Position numbers and translations under genes: made by a program | Part shown: positions 51,153 through 59,743 of the stretch, piece after piece | Position numbering within the stretch: position 1 is the first letter of the stretch | How the letters are laid out: each line of letters opens with the position of its first letter | Source of the DNA: Novosphingobium sp. | Lineage (GTDB): Bacteria; Pseudomonadota; Alphaproteobacteria; Sphingomonadales; Sphingomonadaceae | NCBI RefSeq assembly: GCF_027486195.1 | Contig: NZ_JAIXPP010000011.1 | Span: forward strand, 58,756-122,755 | Direction: 5' to 3' | DNA length: 64,000 nucleotides | Notes under the pieces: generated by a model | Seen by the model: only the letters and a program-made list of their open reading frames with translations | Database searches by the model: none | Told to the model about the DNA's origin: nothing

Positions 51153-51261
51153 CCACGCGTCTCATGCACCGGCCATGGTTAACTCCGCGTCACCAGTGCC
51201 TGTTCAGGTCATGCCATTTTGATGCTTGGTCGTGCGCGCCGGGCCTGCCATGGCGCGCGCC

Positions 51262-52182
51262 ATGACCACCTCATCCTCCCGCAACAACGGTGCTGTCGCC
51301 GCGATTGCGACCTACACCTTCTGGGGCGTCATGCCGATCTACTTCAAGCTGCTGGGCGAAGTGCCCGCACCAGAACTGCTGGCTTGGCGGATCGTGTGCA
51401 GCATGCCCATCTGCCTCGCGATCATCGCGCTGCAACGGCAAGGTCCCTCGCTCCTCGCCTCGCTGCGCAACCGGACGGTGGTGCTCAGGCTCGCCACCAG
51501 CGCGGCGCTCACCGCGACCAATTCGCTGATCTTCTTCATCGCGGTCGTCACCGGCCACGTTCTTGCGACCAGCCTCGGCTACTACATCATGCCGCTGATC
51601 AACGTGCTCATCGGCACGGTTTTCCTGCATGAGCGGTTGAGCCGGGTGCAATGGGCCGCAGTGGTGATCGCCGCCACCGGCATCGGCCTCCTCGCCTTCG
51701 GTGAACTGGATATGCTCACCGTCTCCCTGGCGCTGGGGGTGAGCTATGCGCTCTATGGCCTTGTCCGCAAGATCGTCCCTGCCGGCGCAGTCGAAGCGGT
51801 GACGATCGAGACCGGCGTGAGCCTGCTCCCCGCGCTCGCTGTCGTCGGCTGGTACGCCTGGACTGGCAGCGGGGCCGGCGGCGGGTCGAGCATGACCGCG
51901 AGTTGGGAGATGGCCGTCCTCCTCATGATCGGCGGCCTGTTCACGGCAATTCCGCTGCTGCTGTTCGGCTATGCCGCGCGGCGGCTGACGCTCTCGGCCA
52001 TGGGCTTTGCGCAGTTCATCACGCCAAGCATCGGCTTCCTGCTGGGGCATTTCCTCTATGGCGAGCCGCTCGATAGCTCACGCGCGGGGTGCTTCATCCT
52101 GATCTGGATCGCGCTCGGCCTGTTCACCTGGGACATGATCCATCAGGCGCGGCTCAATTCACACACGAAAGCGCCAGCCTAG
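51262..52182 (+). CDS. rarD: EamA-family permease RarD
   Basis: 306 residues, ten predicted membrane helices in two EamA-like halves. [35 protein letters not shown] is the RarD N-terminal signature, and [28 protein letters not shown] ends the first half. The protein is a drug/metabolite-type transporter with unassigned substrate (named for chloramphenicol sensitivity). I use ATG 51262; ATG 51250 is in frame. Its 3' end overlaps convergent pyrC by 24 bases. Confidence 0.9.
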   Translation: MTTSSSRNNGAVAAIATYTFWGVMPIYFKLLGEVPAPELLAWRIVCSMPICLAIIALQRQGPSLLASLRNRTVVLRLATSAALTATNSLIFFIAVVTGHVLATSLGYYIMPLINVLIGTVFLHERLSRVQWAAVVIAATGIGLLAFGELDMLTVSLALGVSYALYGLVRKIVPAGAVEAVTIETGVSLLPALAVVGWYAWTGSGAGGGSSMTASWEMAVLLMIGGLFTAIPLLLFGYAARRLTLSAMGFAQFITPSIGFLLGHFLYGEPLDSSRAGCFILIWIALGLFTWDMIHQARLNSHTKAPA

Positions 52183-53202
52183 CGTCTCTCCAGCGTGAAA
52201 GGGCACGACCATCGTCTCGCCCACATCGATCTCGTCCGGGACGGTCACGGGCGCACGCTCCAGCGTCACCGTGCCTTCGTTCAGCGGCAGGCGGTAAAAG
52301 TGCGGTCCGTTTTCGCTGGCAAAGCCCTCGAACTTGTCGAGCGCGCCTTCTTCCTCGAACACCTTGATGTAGCTTTCGAGCGCGTAGGGCGCGTTGAAGA
52401 TGCCCGCGCAGCCGCAGGCCGCTTCCTTGAGGTGCTTGGCATGCGGCGCGCTGTCGGTGCCGAGGAAGAACTGCGGGCTGCCGGAGGTTGCCGCCTTGCG
52501 CAGCGCCAGCCGGTGATGCTCGCGCTTCGCCACCGGCAGGCAATAAGCGTGCGGGCGAATGCCGCCCACCAGCATGGCGTTGCGGTTTATGTGGAGGTGC
52601 TGCGGGGTAATCGTCGCAGCGAGGTTTGCCCCCGCGCTCTCGACGAACTGCACCGCCTCGCTCGTCGTCACATGCTCGAACACCACGCGAAGGCCGGGCA
52701 GCGCCTTCACCAGCGGGATCAGCGTCCGCTCGATGAACACCGCCTCGCGGTCGAAGATATCGACATGATGGTCCGTAACCTCGCCGTGGATCAGCAGCGG
52801 CATGCCGATCTTTTCCATCCGCGCCAGCACGGGCATGATGTTCGCCACGTCGGTCACGCCATGCGCCGAACCCGTGGTCGCATGCGCCGGATAGAGCTTG
52901 GCGGCCACGAACACGCCCGCGCTGTGGCCGCGCTCGACTTCGTCCGGGTCGGTATGGTCGGTGAGATAGAGCGTCATCAGCGGGGTAAAATCCGTGCCCG
53001 CCGGCAGCGCGGCCATGATCCGGTCCCGATAAGCCGAAACGCCCGCCACATCGGTCATGGGCGGCGAGAGGTTGGGCATCACGATGGCGCGGGCGAACTG
53101 CCGCGCGGTGTGCGGGGCAACGCCCGCCAGCAGCGCGCCATCGCGCAAGTGGACATGCCAGTCATCGGGGCGGCGGATCGTGATCGAGCGAGGTTCAGTC
53201 AT
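52159..53202 (-). CDS. pyrC: Dihydroorotase, class II
   Basis: 347 residues. Zinc ligands WHVHLRDG (H16, H18), the carbamylated Lys in [40 protein letters not shown], and catalytic Asp in FLGTDSAPH are all present. It closes carbamoyl-aspartate to dihydroorotate in pyrimidine synthesis. The ATG at 53202 gives [15 protein letters not shown]. It is divergent from ygfZ, with 39 bases between the starts, and converges on rarD. Confidence 0.96.
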   Translation of the reverse strand: MTEPRSITIRRPDDWHVHLRDGALLAGVAPHTARQFARAIVMPNLSPPMTDVAGVSAYRDRIMAALPAGTDFTPLMTLYLTDHTDPDEVERGHSAGVFVAAKLYPAHATTGSAHGVTDVANIMPVLARMEKIGMPLLIHGEVTDHHVDIFDREAVFIERTLIPLVKALPGLRVVFEHVTTSEAVQFVESAGANLAATITPQHLHINRNAMLVGGIRPHAYCLPVAKREHHRLALRKAATSGSPQFFLGTDSAPHAKHLKEAACGCAGIFNAPYALESYIKVFEEEGALDKFEGFASENGPHFYRLPLNEGTVTLERAPVTVPDEIDVGETMVVPFHAGETLGWRFRV

Positions 53203-53241
53203 GCCCTTCCCCTTAAGCCGGAGCATGCCTATCTGTCACCT

Positions 53242-53970
53242 ATGAGCGCACCCAGACTGACAACACGCACCTTGGTGCGCCTTTCCCCGCTGGACGAGAG
53301 CGAGGACGTTGCCGCCTTCCTTCAGGGCCTCGTGACCAATGACGTGAAGGGCCCCCTCCCCGTCTGGGCCGGGCTGCTGAGTCCGCAGGGCAAGGCGCTG
53401 TTCGACTTTATCGTCTGGGGCGATGGAGCGGACCTCCTGCTCGATTGCGAGGCTGCCGCAGCGCCTGCGCTCGCCAAGCGCCTCGCGCTCTACCGCCTGC
53501 GCCGGCGCATCGCGATTGCCGAGGATACCACGCTCGGCGTCTACTGGCAGGCCGATGGCGAACCGACCGATCCGCGCCTGCCCGAACTCGGCCACCGCTG
53601 GATCGCTCCGGTGAGCGCCGACGATACCGCCGCTGACGCAGCCTGGCTTGCCCACCGACTCACGCTGGGGGTGACCGAGGGTCTCGCCGAACTCGGCAGC
53701 GAGCAGACGCTCTGGCTCGAAACCAATGCCGCAGACCTCGCCGGCGTCAGCTTCACCAAGGGCTGCTATGTGGGTCAGGAAAACACCGCGCGGATGAACT
53801 GGCGGCAGAAGGTGAACCGGCGGCTGGTTGTCGTGCCGCTCGATCAGTCAGATCCCGCCCGCCAGCGCGCTGCCTATCCAGACCTCGGCCTCGCGGTCGA
53901 TCACCGGCGCGTGGAGGATATCGCTCCTGAAGCCGCCCCCCGGTGGATGGACCTCAGCCCGCCTGCATGA
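53242..53970 (+). CDS. ygfZ: Folate-binding Fe-S cluster assembly protein YgfZ/CAF17
   Basis: 242 residues. N-terminal GcvT-like domain (FLQGLVTNDVKG, LLSPQGKALFDFIVW) and the diagnostic C-terminal motif KGCYVGQE (C175), followed by ENTARMNWRQKVNRRLV. YgfZ uses tetrahydrofolate in repair or insertion of 4Fe-4S clusters, for example in MiaB, whose gene is in this window. Start ATG 53242. The 3' end overlaps a convergent TetR gene by 17 bases. Confidence 0.93.
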   Translation: MSAPRLTTRTLVRLSPLDESEDVAAFLQGLVTNDVKGPLPVWAGLLSPQGKALFDFIVWGDGADLLLDCEAAAAPALAKRLALYRLRRRIAIAEDTTLGVYWQADGEPTDPRLPELGHRWIAPVSADDTAADAAWLAHRLTLGVTEGLAELGSEQTLWLETNAADLAGVSFTKGCYVGQENTARMNWRQKVNRRLVVVPLDQSDPARQRAAYPDLGLAVDHRRVEDIAPEAAPRWMDLSPPA

Positions 53971-54544
53971 TCTGGCCGCTCTCGGCGATCGCCTTCTCGA
54001 GCATGGTTGCGGCATAGTCGCGCGCGGCGGTGCGCGGCAGCTCGAGCGCCTGGCTCAGCGGCCCGCCCATCTGCGCGTCCCCGAGCGCCATGAGCACAAG
54101 CGTCAGCGTGGTGCCGCGCATGGTGTCCGAGCCGAACTCGTTCAGTTCGATCACCAGATCGTGGATCACATCGACGATCGGATCGAGCGCATCCTCGTTG
54201 CCGGTGAGCAGCATCCATGAGGCGAGCGCACCTGCGCCCTCGCGGTCGAACGCGTCGAACGTGAGTTCGACCACATCGCGCGGGCTTCCGATGCCGGAAC
54301 GGCTGGCAATCACCGCCTCGCGGATGCCCACGCAGATCGTCTCGGCGAGATGGCGCGCGAGTTCCTTCTGGAGGCCCGAGGCCGATCCGAAGTGGTGCAG
54401 CAGATTGGCATGGGTGCGCCCGATGCGGCCCGCAACGGCCTTCAGCGTTACCGCCTGCGGTCCCGTTTCGATCAACAGGGCCCGTGCAGCTTCAAGGGCG
54501 GCAATACGGCTTTCTTCGGGACTGAGACGCTTGCGAACTGACAT
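53954..54544 (-). CDS. TetR family transcriptional regulator
   Basis: 196 residues. The helix-turn-helix reads ESRIAALEAARALLIETGPQ, then VTLKAVAGRIGRTHANLLHHFGSASGLQKELA, in which HANLLHHFGS replaces the usual xxxYYHFxS. The C-terminal ligand domain is helical. Target and ligand unknown. Start ATG 54544, followed by a basic MSVRKRLSPEE segment. A spaced inverted repeat GCGCGCCGGAGTTC / GAACTCCGGCGCGC around 54584-54622 lies upstream and is a candidate operator for autoregulation. Confidence 0.88.
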   Translation of the reverse strand: MSVRKRLSPEESRIAALEAARALLIETGPQAVTLKAVAGRIGRTHANLLHHFGSASGLQKELARHLAETICVGIREAVIASRSGIGSPRDVVELTFDAFDREGAGALASWMLLTGNEDALDPIVDVIHDLVIELNEFGSDTMRGTTLTLVLMALGDAQMGGPLSQALELPRTAARDYAATMLEKAIAESGQIMQAG

Positions 54545-54583
54545 TGTGTGGGCCGATTTCCCCCTTGCGGCGCGCAATTCCCC

Positions 54584-54622
54584 CCGCGCGCCGGAGTTCC
54601 AACGCCTAGAACTCCGGCGCGC
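54584..54622. promoter_or_regulatory. Inverted repeat upstream of the TetR gene
   Basis: CGCGCGCCGGAGTTC and GAACTCCGGCGCGCC flank AACGCCTA in the 111-base gap between the TetR start (54544) and the end of the upstream GNAT gene (54656). The arms pair over 13 or more positions. It may be a TetR operator or a terminator stem of the GNAT message (reading leftwards no U-tract is seen). Boundaries are by eye and may be off by a base or two. Confidence 0.5.
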
Positions 54623-54655
54623 CCAGAGCAAGAGCAGTCGGCAAGGAGCACAGGG

Positions 54656-55225
54656 TCAGGCCGCGCGTCGCATCGACTCCTGATCGTCACCGCCGCCGTC
54701 ACCGTTGCCGGCCTCGCCGAGGTGGATCTGGTAGACCACGCTCGTCACCACCGAGCCGCGCCCTTCGCTGCGGCGGGGGCGGTGTTCGCCGGTGGGCACG
54801 AAGCCGAGCTTGCGCAGCACCCGGCCCGAGGCTGGATTGTCGAGGAAGTGGCTCGCCTCGATCCGGTCGTGCCCCAGCGCGCGCGCAATACTGAGCACCG
54901 CGCGTGCGGCTTCGGTGGCATAGCCGTGGCCCCACTGGTCGCGCGCGATCCAGTAGCCGAGCTCGACCGCGCCCTGCTCACCCGGCGCGATCCCGGCACA
55001 GCCGATGATCCGCGCGCCATCGGCGCTGGGCATGGTCACAAGAAAATCGGGATGGCGCGGGTCCTGCTGCCGACTCACGAACCAGCGCGCGTCGTCCGCC
55101 CGGTAGGGCCAGGGCGCGCGGGCGAGATTGCGCACAACCGCCGCATCGTCGATCGCGGCGTGCAGTTCGGCCCAGTCTTCGGGCCAGGCGGGGCGCAGGA
55201 ACAGTCTTTCACTGCGAATGAACAT
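54656..55225 (-). CDS. RimJ/RimL-type GNAT N-acetyltransferase
   Basis: 189 residues. Begins MFIRSERLFLRPAWPEDWAEL, the usual RimJ/RimL opening, with VELGYWIARDQWGHGYATEAARAVL (acetyl-CoA loop QWGHGYA) and ASHFLDNPASGRVLRKLGF (conserved Asn and Ser). The substrate could be a ribosomal protein N-terminus or a small molecule. GAGGAGAC lies upstream of ATG 55225. A GNAT gene behind rplU-rpmA is a common alphaproteobacterial order, but here an intrinsic terminator intervenes, so it may have its own promoter. Confidence 0.9.
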   Translation of the reverse strand: MFIRSERLFLRPAWPEDWAELHAAIDDAAVVRNLARAPWPYRADDARWFVSRQQDPRHPDFLVTMPSADGARIIGCAGIAPGEQGAVELGYWIARDQWGHGYATEAARAVLSIARALGHDRIEASHFLDNPASGRVLRKLGFVPTGEHRPRRSEGRGSVVTSVVYQIHLGEAGNGDGGGDDQESMRRAA

Positions 55226-55353
55226 GCCTTGTCTCCTCATCCGCCCCTCGATTTCCCTCGGCTGCTAACCAAAGGAAATGACAGGCATATTGCGTGTCGC
55301 CATGTCTCGCGCGGTTAATGCGCCAGATCGTGGCTTGGGTGAGGGAGACAAAG

Positions 55354-55382
55354 AAAAAGGGAGACGGGTTGGCCCCTCTCCC
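55354..55382 (-). terminator. Intrinsic terminator of rplU-rpmA
   Basis: Read leftwards: GGGAGA (complement of 55377-55382), a GC-rich inner stem, TCTCCC (complement of 55359-55364), then TTTTTCTTT (complement of 55350-55358). The stem plus uninterrupted U-run is the best Rho-independent terminator in the window. An extra hairpin GGGCCATCCG/CGGATGGCCC lies between it and rpmA at 55412-55434. Confidence 0.8.
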
Positions 55383-55411
55383 TCGTCAAGCCAGCTCTAC
55401 CGAGCCGGCGG

Positions 55412-55434
55412 GGGCCATCCGTTGCGGATGGCCC
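55412..55434. repeat. Perfect hairpin just downstream of rpmA
   Basis: GGGCCATCCG (55412-55421) and CGGATGGCCC (55425-55434) pair completely around TTG, 16 bases after the rpmA stop. It probably stabilises the 3' end of the rplU-rpmA message ahead of the terminator at 55354-55382. Confidence 0.6.
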
Positions 55435-55449
55435 GATCTGACCATCCGG

Positions 55450-55719
55450 TTATTCTGCGGCCTCGGCCATCATGTCCACCGAGACGTACTTGCGACCAAG
55501 CTTGCCCGAGTGGAAACGTACGCGGCCTTCGGCGAGCGCGAAAAGGGTGTGATCCTTGCCAATGCCGACATTGGCGCCCGGGTACACCTTCGTGCCGCGC
55601 TGGCGGATAATGATGTTGCCGCCGATCACGTGCTGATCGCCGAACTTCTTGACGCCGAGGCGGCGGCCTGCCGAATCGCGACCGTTGCGCGAAGAGCCGC
55701 CTGCTTTCTTATGTGCCAT
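55450..55719 (-). CDS. rpmA: 50S ribosomal protein L27
   Basis: 89 residues, the full family length. [20 protein letters not shown] is the standard N-terminus, which reaches the peptidyl-transferase centre; [30 protein letters not shown] follows. No N-terminal cleavage extension is present as in Firmicutes. Co-transcribed with rplU, 48 bases upstream. Confidence 0.98.
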   Translation of the reverse strand: MAHKKAGGSSRNGRDSAGRRLGVKKFGDQHVIGGNIIIRQRGTKVYPGANVGIGKDHTLFALAEGRVRFHSGKLGRKYVSVDMMAEAAE

Positions 55720-55767
55720 CTGAGCTTACTCCGGAATCTTGCGAGTCGCTGGACTCTGGTGTCGCGA

Positions 55768-56064
55768 TCAGGCGACGCTGAGGATACGCAGCAGGGTCAG
55801 CTGCTGGCGGTGGCCGTTCTTCCGGCGATAGTTGTGCCGGCGGCGCTTCTTGAACACGACCACCTTCTCGGACTTCGCCTGCGCGATGATCTCGGCCGAA
55901 ACGGTCACGCCCTTGGCATCCGCGAGCACGCCTTCGTTCCCCGCGAGAAGGACGTCGGTCAACGTGATCGTTTCACCGGCTTCACCCGCCAGCTTTTCGA
56001 CCGCGATCTTGTCTCCGGCGGCAACCCGATACTGCTTGCCGCCCGTGCGCACGATTGCGAACAT
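55768..56064 (-). CDS. rplU: 50S ribosomal protein L21
   Basis: 98 residues. [20 protein letters not shown] at the N-terminus and [27 protein letters not shown] (in the RNA-binding C-terminal part, about 70-96) are characteristic. The ATG at 56064 gives the canonical start; 21 further open codons upstream are not conserved. It heads the rplU-rpmA operon and is preceded by a promoter at 56178-56206 and a leader with a small hairpin. Confidence 0.98.
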   Translation of the reverse strand: MFAIVRTGGKQYRVAAGDKIAVEKLAGEAGETITLTDVLLAGNEGVLADAKGVTVSAEIIAQAKSEKVVVFKKRRRHNYRRKNGHRQQLTLLRILSVA

Positions 56065-56142
56065 GGTTCCTGCTATCCGTTTCAAGTGTCTGGCCGCCCG
56101 ATGGACCCGCAAAATGCGCACCATCAACCGGCATGGCCGAAT

Positions 56143-56160
56143 CTCCGCACGATTGCGGAG
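56143..56160 (-). promoter_or_regulatory. Hairpin in the rplU leader
   Basis: CTCCGCA and TGCGGAG form a perfect 7-pair stem with a four-base loop, near the 5' end of the message predicted from the promoter at 56178-56206. It may merely stabilise the leader or be part of a regulatory structure for the ribosomal protein operon. Confidence 0.4.
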
Positions 56161-56177
56161 GCCCGGAAAGAGTGGCG

Positions 56178-56206
56178 CGGTTAATCGAACGAGGGCCCCA
56201 TGTCAA
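56178..56206 (-). promoter_or_regulatory. Promoter of rplU-rpmA
   Basis: On the minus strand TTGACA (complement of 56201-56206) is followed after 17 bases by TAACCG (complement of 56178-56183). The -35 is a perfect match and the spacer ideal; the -10 is weak, as often in alphaproteobacteria. Transcription would begin near 56170, giving a leader of roughly 105 bases before rplU. Confidence 0.6.
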
Positions 56207-56287
56207 CGCTGCAGGGAGGCGAATTGCGCGTCTGACACGCTGCAGGCCCTGCTTCCCCGCCCCGGCAAAAGCTTCTATGGCCCGGGT

Positions 56288-56827
56288 ATGGCATTCCTGT
56301 CCATCCGTCTTGCCGCGCCGGCCCTCGCCCTTCTCGCGCTCAGCGCCTGCAATGCGGACCGCGCCCGCTTTCCCTCGCTGGCGATTCGCCCGGCGGAGCG
56401 CGCCTATGGCACCGGCCAGCCGGTGGAGCCCGCCGCAAGCCTGCCGCTGACCACCCAGCTTCCCGCCGGCGCCGATCTCCCCGCCAGCGTCGCCGCGCTG
56501 CGCGATGCGGCCCGCGCCGCTCACAGCCGCTTCCTCGAACGGCAGGGCGCCGCCAGCCGCCTGATCGCGGCGGCCAAGGGCGCCGTCCCCGGCACCGAAG
56601 CCTGGAGCAGCGCCGCCATCGCCCTCGCCAGCCTCACCTCGGCGCGCGGCGAGGGCATGGTTGCGCTCGCGGATCTCGACCGGCTGCTGATCGCCGCGAC
56701 CGAAAAGGCGGCCACCGGCCCCGATGCCGATCTGAAGATCGTCGATCCCGCACACCGCGAAGTCGCAGGTCTCCTCGCCGAGGAAGACCGCGCGGTTGCC
56801 GCGCTGGGCGGCGCGCTCGGCGGTTAG
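56288..56827 (+). CDS. Putative lipoprotein, unknown function
   Basis: 179 residues. Signal with lipobox ALLALSACN, then an Ala-rich helical mature part with no recognised domain (segments such as LPASVAALRDAARAAHSRFLERQGAASRLIAAAKG suggest a helical hairpin around residues 65-100). ATG 56288 follows GGGT only, so initiation is weakly marked. It is divergent from rplU and its stop lies 4 bases from the end of convergent moaE. Confidence 0.78.
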   Translation: MAFLSIRLAAPALALLALSACNADRARFPSLAIRPAERAYGTGQPVEPAASLPLTTQLPAGADLPASVAALRDAARAAHSRFLERQGAASRLIAAAKGAVPGTEAWSSAAIALASLTSARGEGMVALADLDRLLIAATEKAATGPDADLKIVDPAHREVAGLLAEEDRAVAALGGALGG

Positions 56828-56831
56828 CTTC

Positions 56832-57281
56832 CTACCAGCGCGCCAGATCGCGGTGGTCGTCGGGCCGGGGCTCGATCCAGCGCCAGCCGCGCGCGGTTTT
56901 CTCGCGTTTCCAGAACCAGCTCTGGCTCTTGAGGTGGTCCATCGCGAAATCGGCGGCGGCAAAGGCATCGCGGCGATGGCGCGCAGCGGCGGCAACCAGC
57001 ACGATCGGATCGCCGGGGTGCATCACCCCGTAGCGGTGGATGACGAGCAGCCCATCGAGCGCCCAGCGTGCGCGGGTGGCGGCAGCGAGCGCCTCCATGC
57101 CGGGTAACGTCATCGCGGCGTAGTGCTTGAGCTCCAGCGCCTCGACCGCATTGGGGCCGCCTTCACAGCGGACCTGACCGAGGAAGCTGACGATGCCGCC
57201 CGCCTCAGGGTGCGCGGCGGTAAATGCGGCAAGCGCGTCCGTCGGCGAGAAGCCTTCGCCCAGGAGGCGGACCTCGGCCAC
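56832..57281 (-). CDS. moaE: Molybdopterin synthase catalytic subunit MoaE
   Basis: 149 residues. GGIVSFLGQVRCE, LELKHYAAMT, RYGVMHPGDPIVLVAAAARHRRDAF and MDHLKSQSWFWKRE contain the catalytic Lys residues and conserved Arg/His. It transfers sulfur from MoaD thiocarboxylate to cyclic pyranopterin phosphate. I start at GTG 57281, one base after the moaD stop, because the family N-terminus (AEVRLLGEGF) begins there; a longer version would overlap moaD. Confidence 0.94.
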   Translation of the reverse strand: MAEVRLLGEGFSPTDALAAFTAAHPEAGGIVSFLGQVRCEGGPNAVEALELKHYAAMTLPGMEALAAATRARWALDGLLVIHRYGVMHPGDPIVLVAAAARHRRDAFAAADFAMDHLKSQSWFWKREKTARGWRWIEPRPDDHRDLARW

Positions 57282-57282
57282 C

Positions 57283-57522
57283 TCAGCCCCCGCTGACGGG
57301 CGGCAGGAAGGCGAGCTCATCGCCTTCGGCCAAAATCACGCCGCCGCCATCGCCGAGCAGCGCGCCGTTCAAGGCCATACGCACCCGCTCGCCCAGCAAT
57401 TCGATGGCAAGCGCGGGATCGAGCGCAGCGAGCACTTGCTCGAGCGGACCGGGGTTCACTGCAAGCTCGCCCATGCCGGCGATGTCCTCCAGCCGGCCCA
57501 GGAACACCAGTCTTGCCGACAT
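57283..57522 (-). CDS. moaD: Molybdopterin synthase sulfur carrier subunit MoaD
   Basis: 79 residues with the ubiquitin-like beta-grasp fold and the essential C-terminal Gly-Gly (LAFLPPVSGG). The middle VRMALNGALL and ILAEGDELAFLPPVSGG are typical. The terminal Gly is adenylated and thiocarboxylated by MoeB (not in the window). It lies between moaA (1-base gap) and moaE. Confidence 0.95.
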   Translation of the reverse strand: MSARLVFLGRLEDIAGMGELAVNPGPLEQVLAALDPALAIELLGERVRMALNGALLGDGGGVILAEGDELAFLPPVSGG

Positions 57523-57523
57523 C

Positions 57524-58534
57524 CTAGCCGCCGGTCATCGACATGTGGCGCGCCAGCGCGGGCGCCGCGCCGGGGCGATCGATCACGAAGCCGTGGCGTT
57601 CGGGTTTCTCGCCCATCGCGCGGGCAAAGGCTTCATTGAGCGCTGCTTCGGGATGCTCGGAGCGCAGCGCGGCGCGCAAGTCCACTTTGCCTTCGCCGCC
57701 GAGGCACATGAAGAGCTGCCCGGTCGCGGTCACGCGCACGCGGTTGCAGCCCTCGCAGAAATTCCCGGTGAGCGGCGTGATGAAGCCCAGCCGCCCGCCC
57801 GTCTCGGCAATATCGACATAGCGTGCCGGCCCGCCGGTGCGCGCATCGCTCCCCGTCAGCGTCCAGCGCGATTCGAGATCGCGGCGCACCGCATCCAAAG
57901 GCAGATAGTGATCGAAGCGGTCGCCCTCGACCTCGCCGAGCGGCATGACCTCGATCAGCGTGACCGAATGGCCTTCACCGTGCGCCCAGGCGATGAGATC
58001 GGGCAGATCGTGCTCGTTGATGCCCTTGAGCGCCACGGCATTGAGCTTGATGCGGATGCCCGCCGCCTTGGCCGCAGCAATGCCTTCCAGCACTTGCGGC
58101 AGACTGTCGCGCCGGGTCAGCTCGGAAAACCTCGTGCGGTCCAGCGTATCGAGCGAGACGTTGATGCGCTTCACGCCTGCCGCGGCCAGATCATCGGCGA
58201 ATTCGGCGAGCCGCGTGCCGTTGGTGGTCAGCGTCAGTTCGTCGAGGCTTCCGTCATCGATCTTGCGGCCGAGCGCGCGGACCAGCTGCATCATGTCGCG
58301 CCGCACCAGCGGCTCGCCGCCAGTGAGCCGGATCTTGCGCACCCCACGCGCGATGAAGGCCAGCGCCACCTCGTGCAGCTCTTCCAGCGTCAGCACCTCG
58401 GCGCGCGGCAGGAAGGTCATGCGTTCGGGCATGCAGTAGGAACAGCGCAAGTCGCAGCGGTCTGTCAGCGAGAGCCGCAGATAGGTGATGCGGCGCGCGA
58501 AGCGATCAATAAGCGGTGACGGGGTGCAACTCAT
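57524..58534 (-). CDS. moaA: GTP 3',8-cyclase MoaA
   Basis: 336 residues. Radical-SAM cluster C27-x3-C31-x2-C34 in [17 protein letters not shown]; second 4Fe-4S cluster C-x2-C-x13-C in [31 protein letters not shown] for SAM binding; and the C-terminal Gly-Gly (HMSMTGG). It starts molybdenum cofactor synthesis from GTP. The ATG overlaps the stop of the upstream SDR gene (ATGA). Confidence 0.97.
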   Translation of the reverse strand: MSCTPSPLIDRFARRITYLRLSLTDRCDLRCSYCMPERMTFLPRAEVLTLEELHEVALAFIARGVRKIRLTGGEPLVRRDMMQLVRALGRKIDDGSLDELTLTTNGTRLAEFADDLAAAGVKRINVSLDTLDRTRFSELTRRDSLPQVLEGIAAAKAAGIRIKLNAVALKGINEHDLPDLIAWAHGEGHSVTLIEVMPLGEVEGDRFDHYLPLDAVRRDLESRWTLTGSDARTGGPARYVDIAETGGRLGFITPLTGNFCEGCNRVRVTATGQLFMCLGGEGKVDLRAALRSEHPEAALNEAFARAMGEKPERHGFVIDRPGAAPALARHMSMTGG

Positions 58535-59301
58535 GCTTCGAGGTATACGAAGTCTCGCGCAAAAGATTCAAGGTGCGCGCCCCCATCAACAAAAATAGTC
58601 TGTCCGGTGACGGCGCGCGCCTGCGCGAGGAACAGCACCGCCTCGGCGATCTCGCCCGGGCTGGCGAGTCGTTCGAGCGGCATCAGCGCGGTGAGGCGCA
58701 GCCATTGCTCCTCGGTATAGTCCGGCGTCGGCAGGGTGAGCCCCGGCGCCACGGCATTGACCCGCACGCGCGGCGCAAGACTGCGCGCCAGCGTGCGCAC
58801 CGCGGCGTGCAGCGCCTGCTTGGATAGCGTGTAGCTCAGCTGATCGGGCACCGGATTGAGCACGCGCTGGTCGAGGATATGGACGACCGCCGCATCGCCC
58901 ACAGCCAAGTCGGCAAGCGCGCGGGTGAGCAGCACCGGCGCGGCAAGGTTCACCGCCAAATGCTCCTCGAGCATCCCGGCGGTCACCGTGGCGACCGTAT
59001 CCTCGCGAAACAGCGCTGCGCAATTGACCAGCAGCGTCGGTGCCCGCCCGGCCAGCGCCATGGCCTGAGCCGGCATCCGCGTAACGGCCTCGGCATCGGC
59101 AAGGTCCGCCGCGAGCGGATGGACAGCCGCGCCCAGCCGCGCGAGTTCGTCTGCAAAGCCCTGATCGAAAGTCGCGGCGCTATGCGCATGAAGCGCCAGA
59201 TCCCAGCCCGCCACGGCCAGCGTGCGGGCAATCGCTGCACCGATGCGCCGCCATCCCCCGGTGACCAGCGCAAGCGGGCGGGCGGATGGCTCCGCCATCA
59301 A
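58531..59301 (-). CDS. SDR-family reductase, pteridine reductase/FolM-like
   Basis: 256 residues. Rossmann fold with [12 protein letters not shown], where Arg-Arg-Ile-Gly replaces the classical GxGxG as in PTR1/FolM pteridine reductases; HAHSAA matches the NADPH-phosphate contact region; catalytic Tyr and Lys are in [21 protein letters not shown] and GQTIFVDGG finish the fold. Its place between folB and moaA supports reduction of dihydro-pterins. Substrate assignment is inference. Coupled by four-base overlaps to both folB and moaA. Confidence 0.85.
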   Translation of the reverse strand: MMAEPSARPLALVTGGWRRIGAAIARTLAVAGWDLALHAHSAATFDQGFADELARLGAAVHPLAADLADAEAVTRMPAQAMALAGRAPTLLVNCAALFREDTVATVTAGMLEEHLAVNLAAPVLLTRALADLAVGDAAVVHILDQRVLNPVPDQLSYTLSKQALHAAVRTLARSLAPRVRVNAVAPGLTLPTPDYTEEQWLRLTALMPLERLASPGEIAEAVLFLAQARAVTGQTIFVDGGAHLESFARDFVYLEA

Positions 59302-59672
59302 TCGCGCCGGTGCCGGGTCAGCGTCATGCCGATCTCCTCGCCGCGCTCGCTGATCGCAAGCTTGACGATCTTGACCGTGACGCGCGTCACGCGGCTATCC
59401 TGCAGGAACAGCGTCTCGCAGATGTGGTCAGCCACCGATTCGATCAGCTGGAAATGCACGCCCTGCGGCAGGCCCTCGGTCGCCGCGTGCTTAAGGTCCA
59501 TGTAGTTCTTGCTCGCCGTCAGCGGGCAATCGGGGGTGTAGCGGTCCTGCGCGGTGAGCGCGGCCGAAATCGAGATGCGCAGCGGCTGCGGCCGCCCGGT
59601 CTCCTCGGAATAGATCCCGGTGAGCACATCGCTTTCGATGTTGGCGACTTCAAGGATGAGGCTGTCGTTCAC
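59298..59672 (-). CDS. folB: Dihydroneopterin aldolase family protein FolB
   Basis: About 124 residues of the T-fold family: LILEVANIESDVLTGIYSEE, LTASKNYMDLKHAATEG and HFQLIESVADHICETLFLQD, then VTVKIVKLAI. Residues equivalent to the active-site Glu and Lys are in the IESVADHI and VKIVKL segments. The classical reaction converts dihydroneopterin to hydroxymethyl-dihydropterin in folate synthesis. Start GTG 59672 has AGAGG upstream; GTG 59690 is the alternative. Coupled to the SDR gene. Confidence 0.88.
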   Translation of the reverse strand: MNDSLILEVANIESDVLTGIYSEETGRPQPLRISISAALTAQDRYTPDCPLTASKNYMDLKHAATEGLPQGVHFQLIESVADHICETLFLQDSRVTRVTVKIVKLAISERGEEIGMTLTRHRRD

Positions 59673-59743
59673 GGGCCGCGCCTCTGGCACCCCGCCGCCC
59701 CCTTGTCCAGTGCCGGTGGTCGCGATGCCCGCCCCAGATTTTC

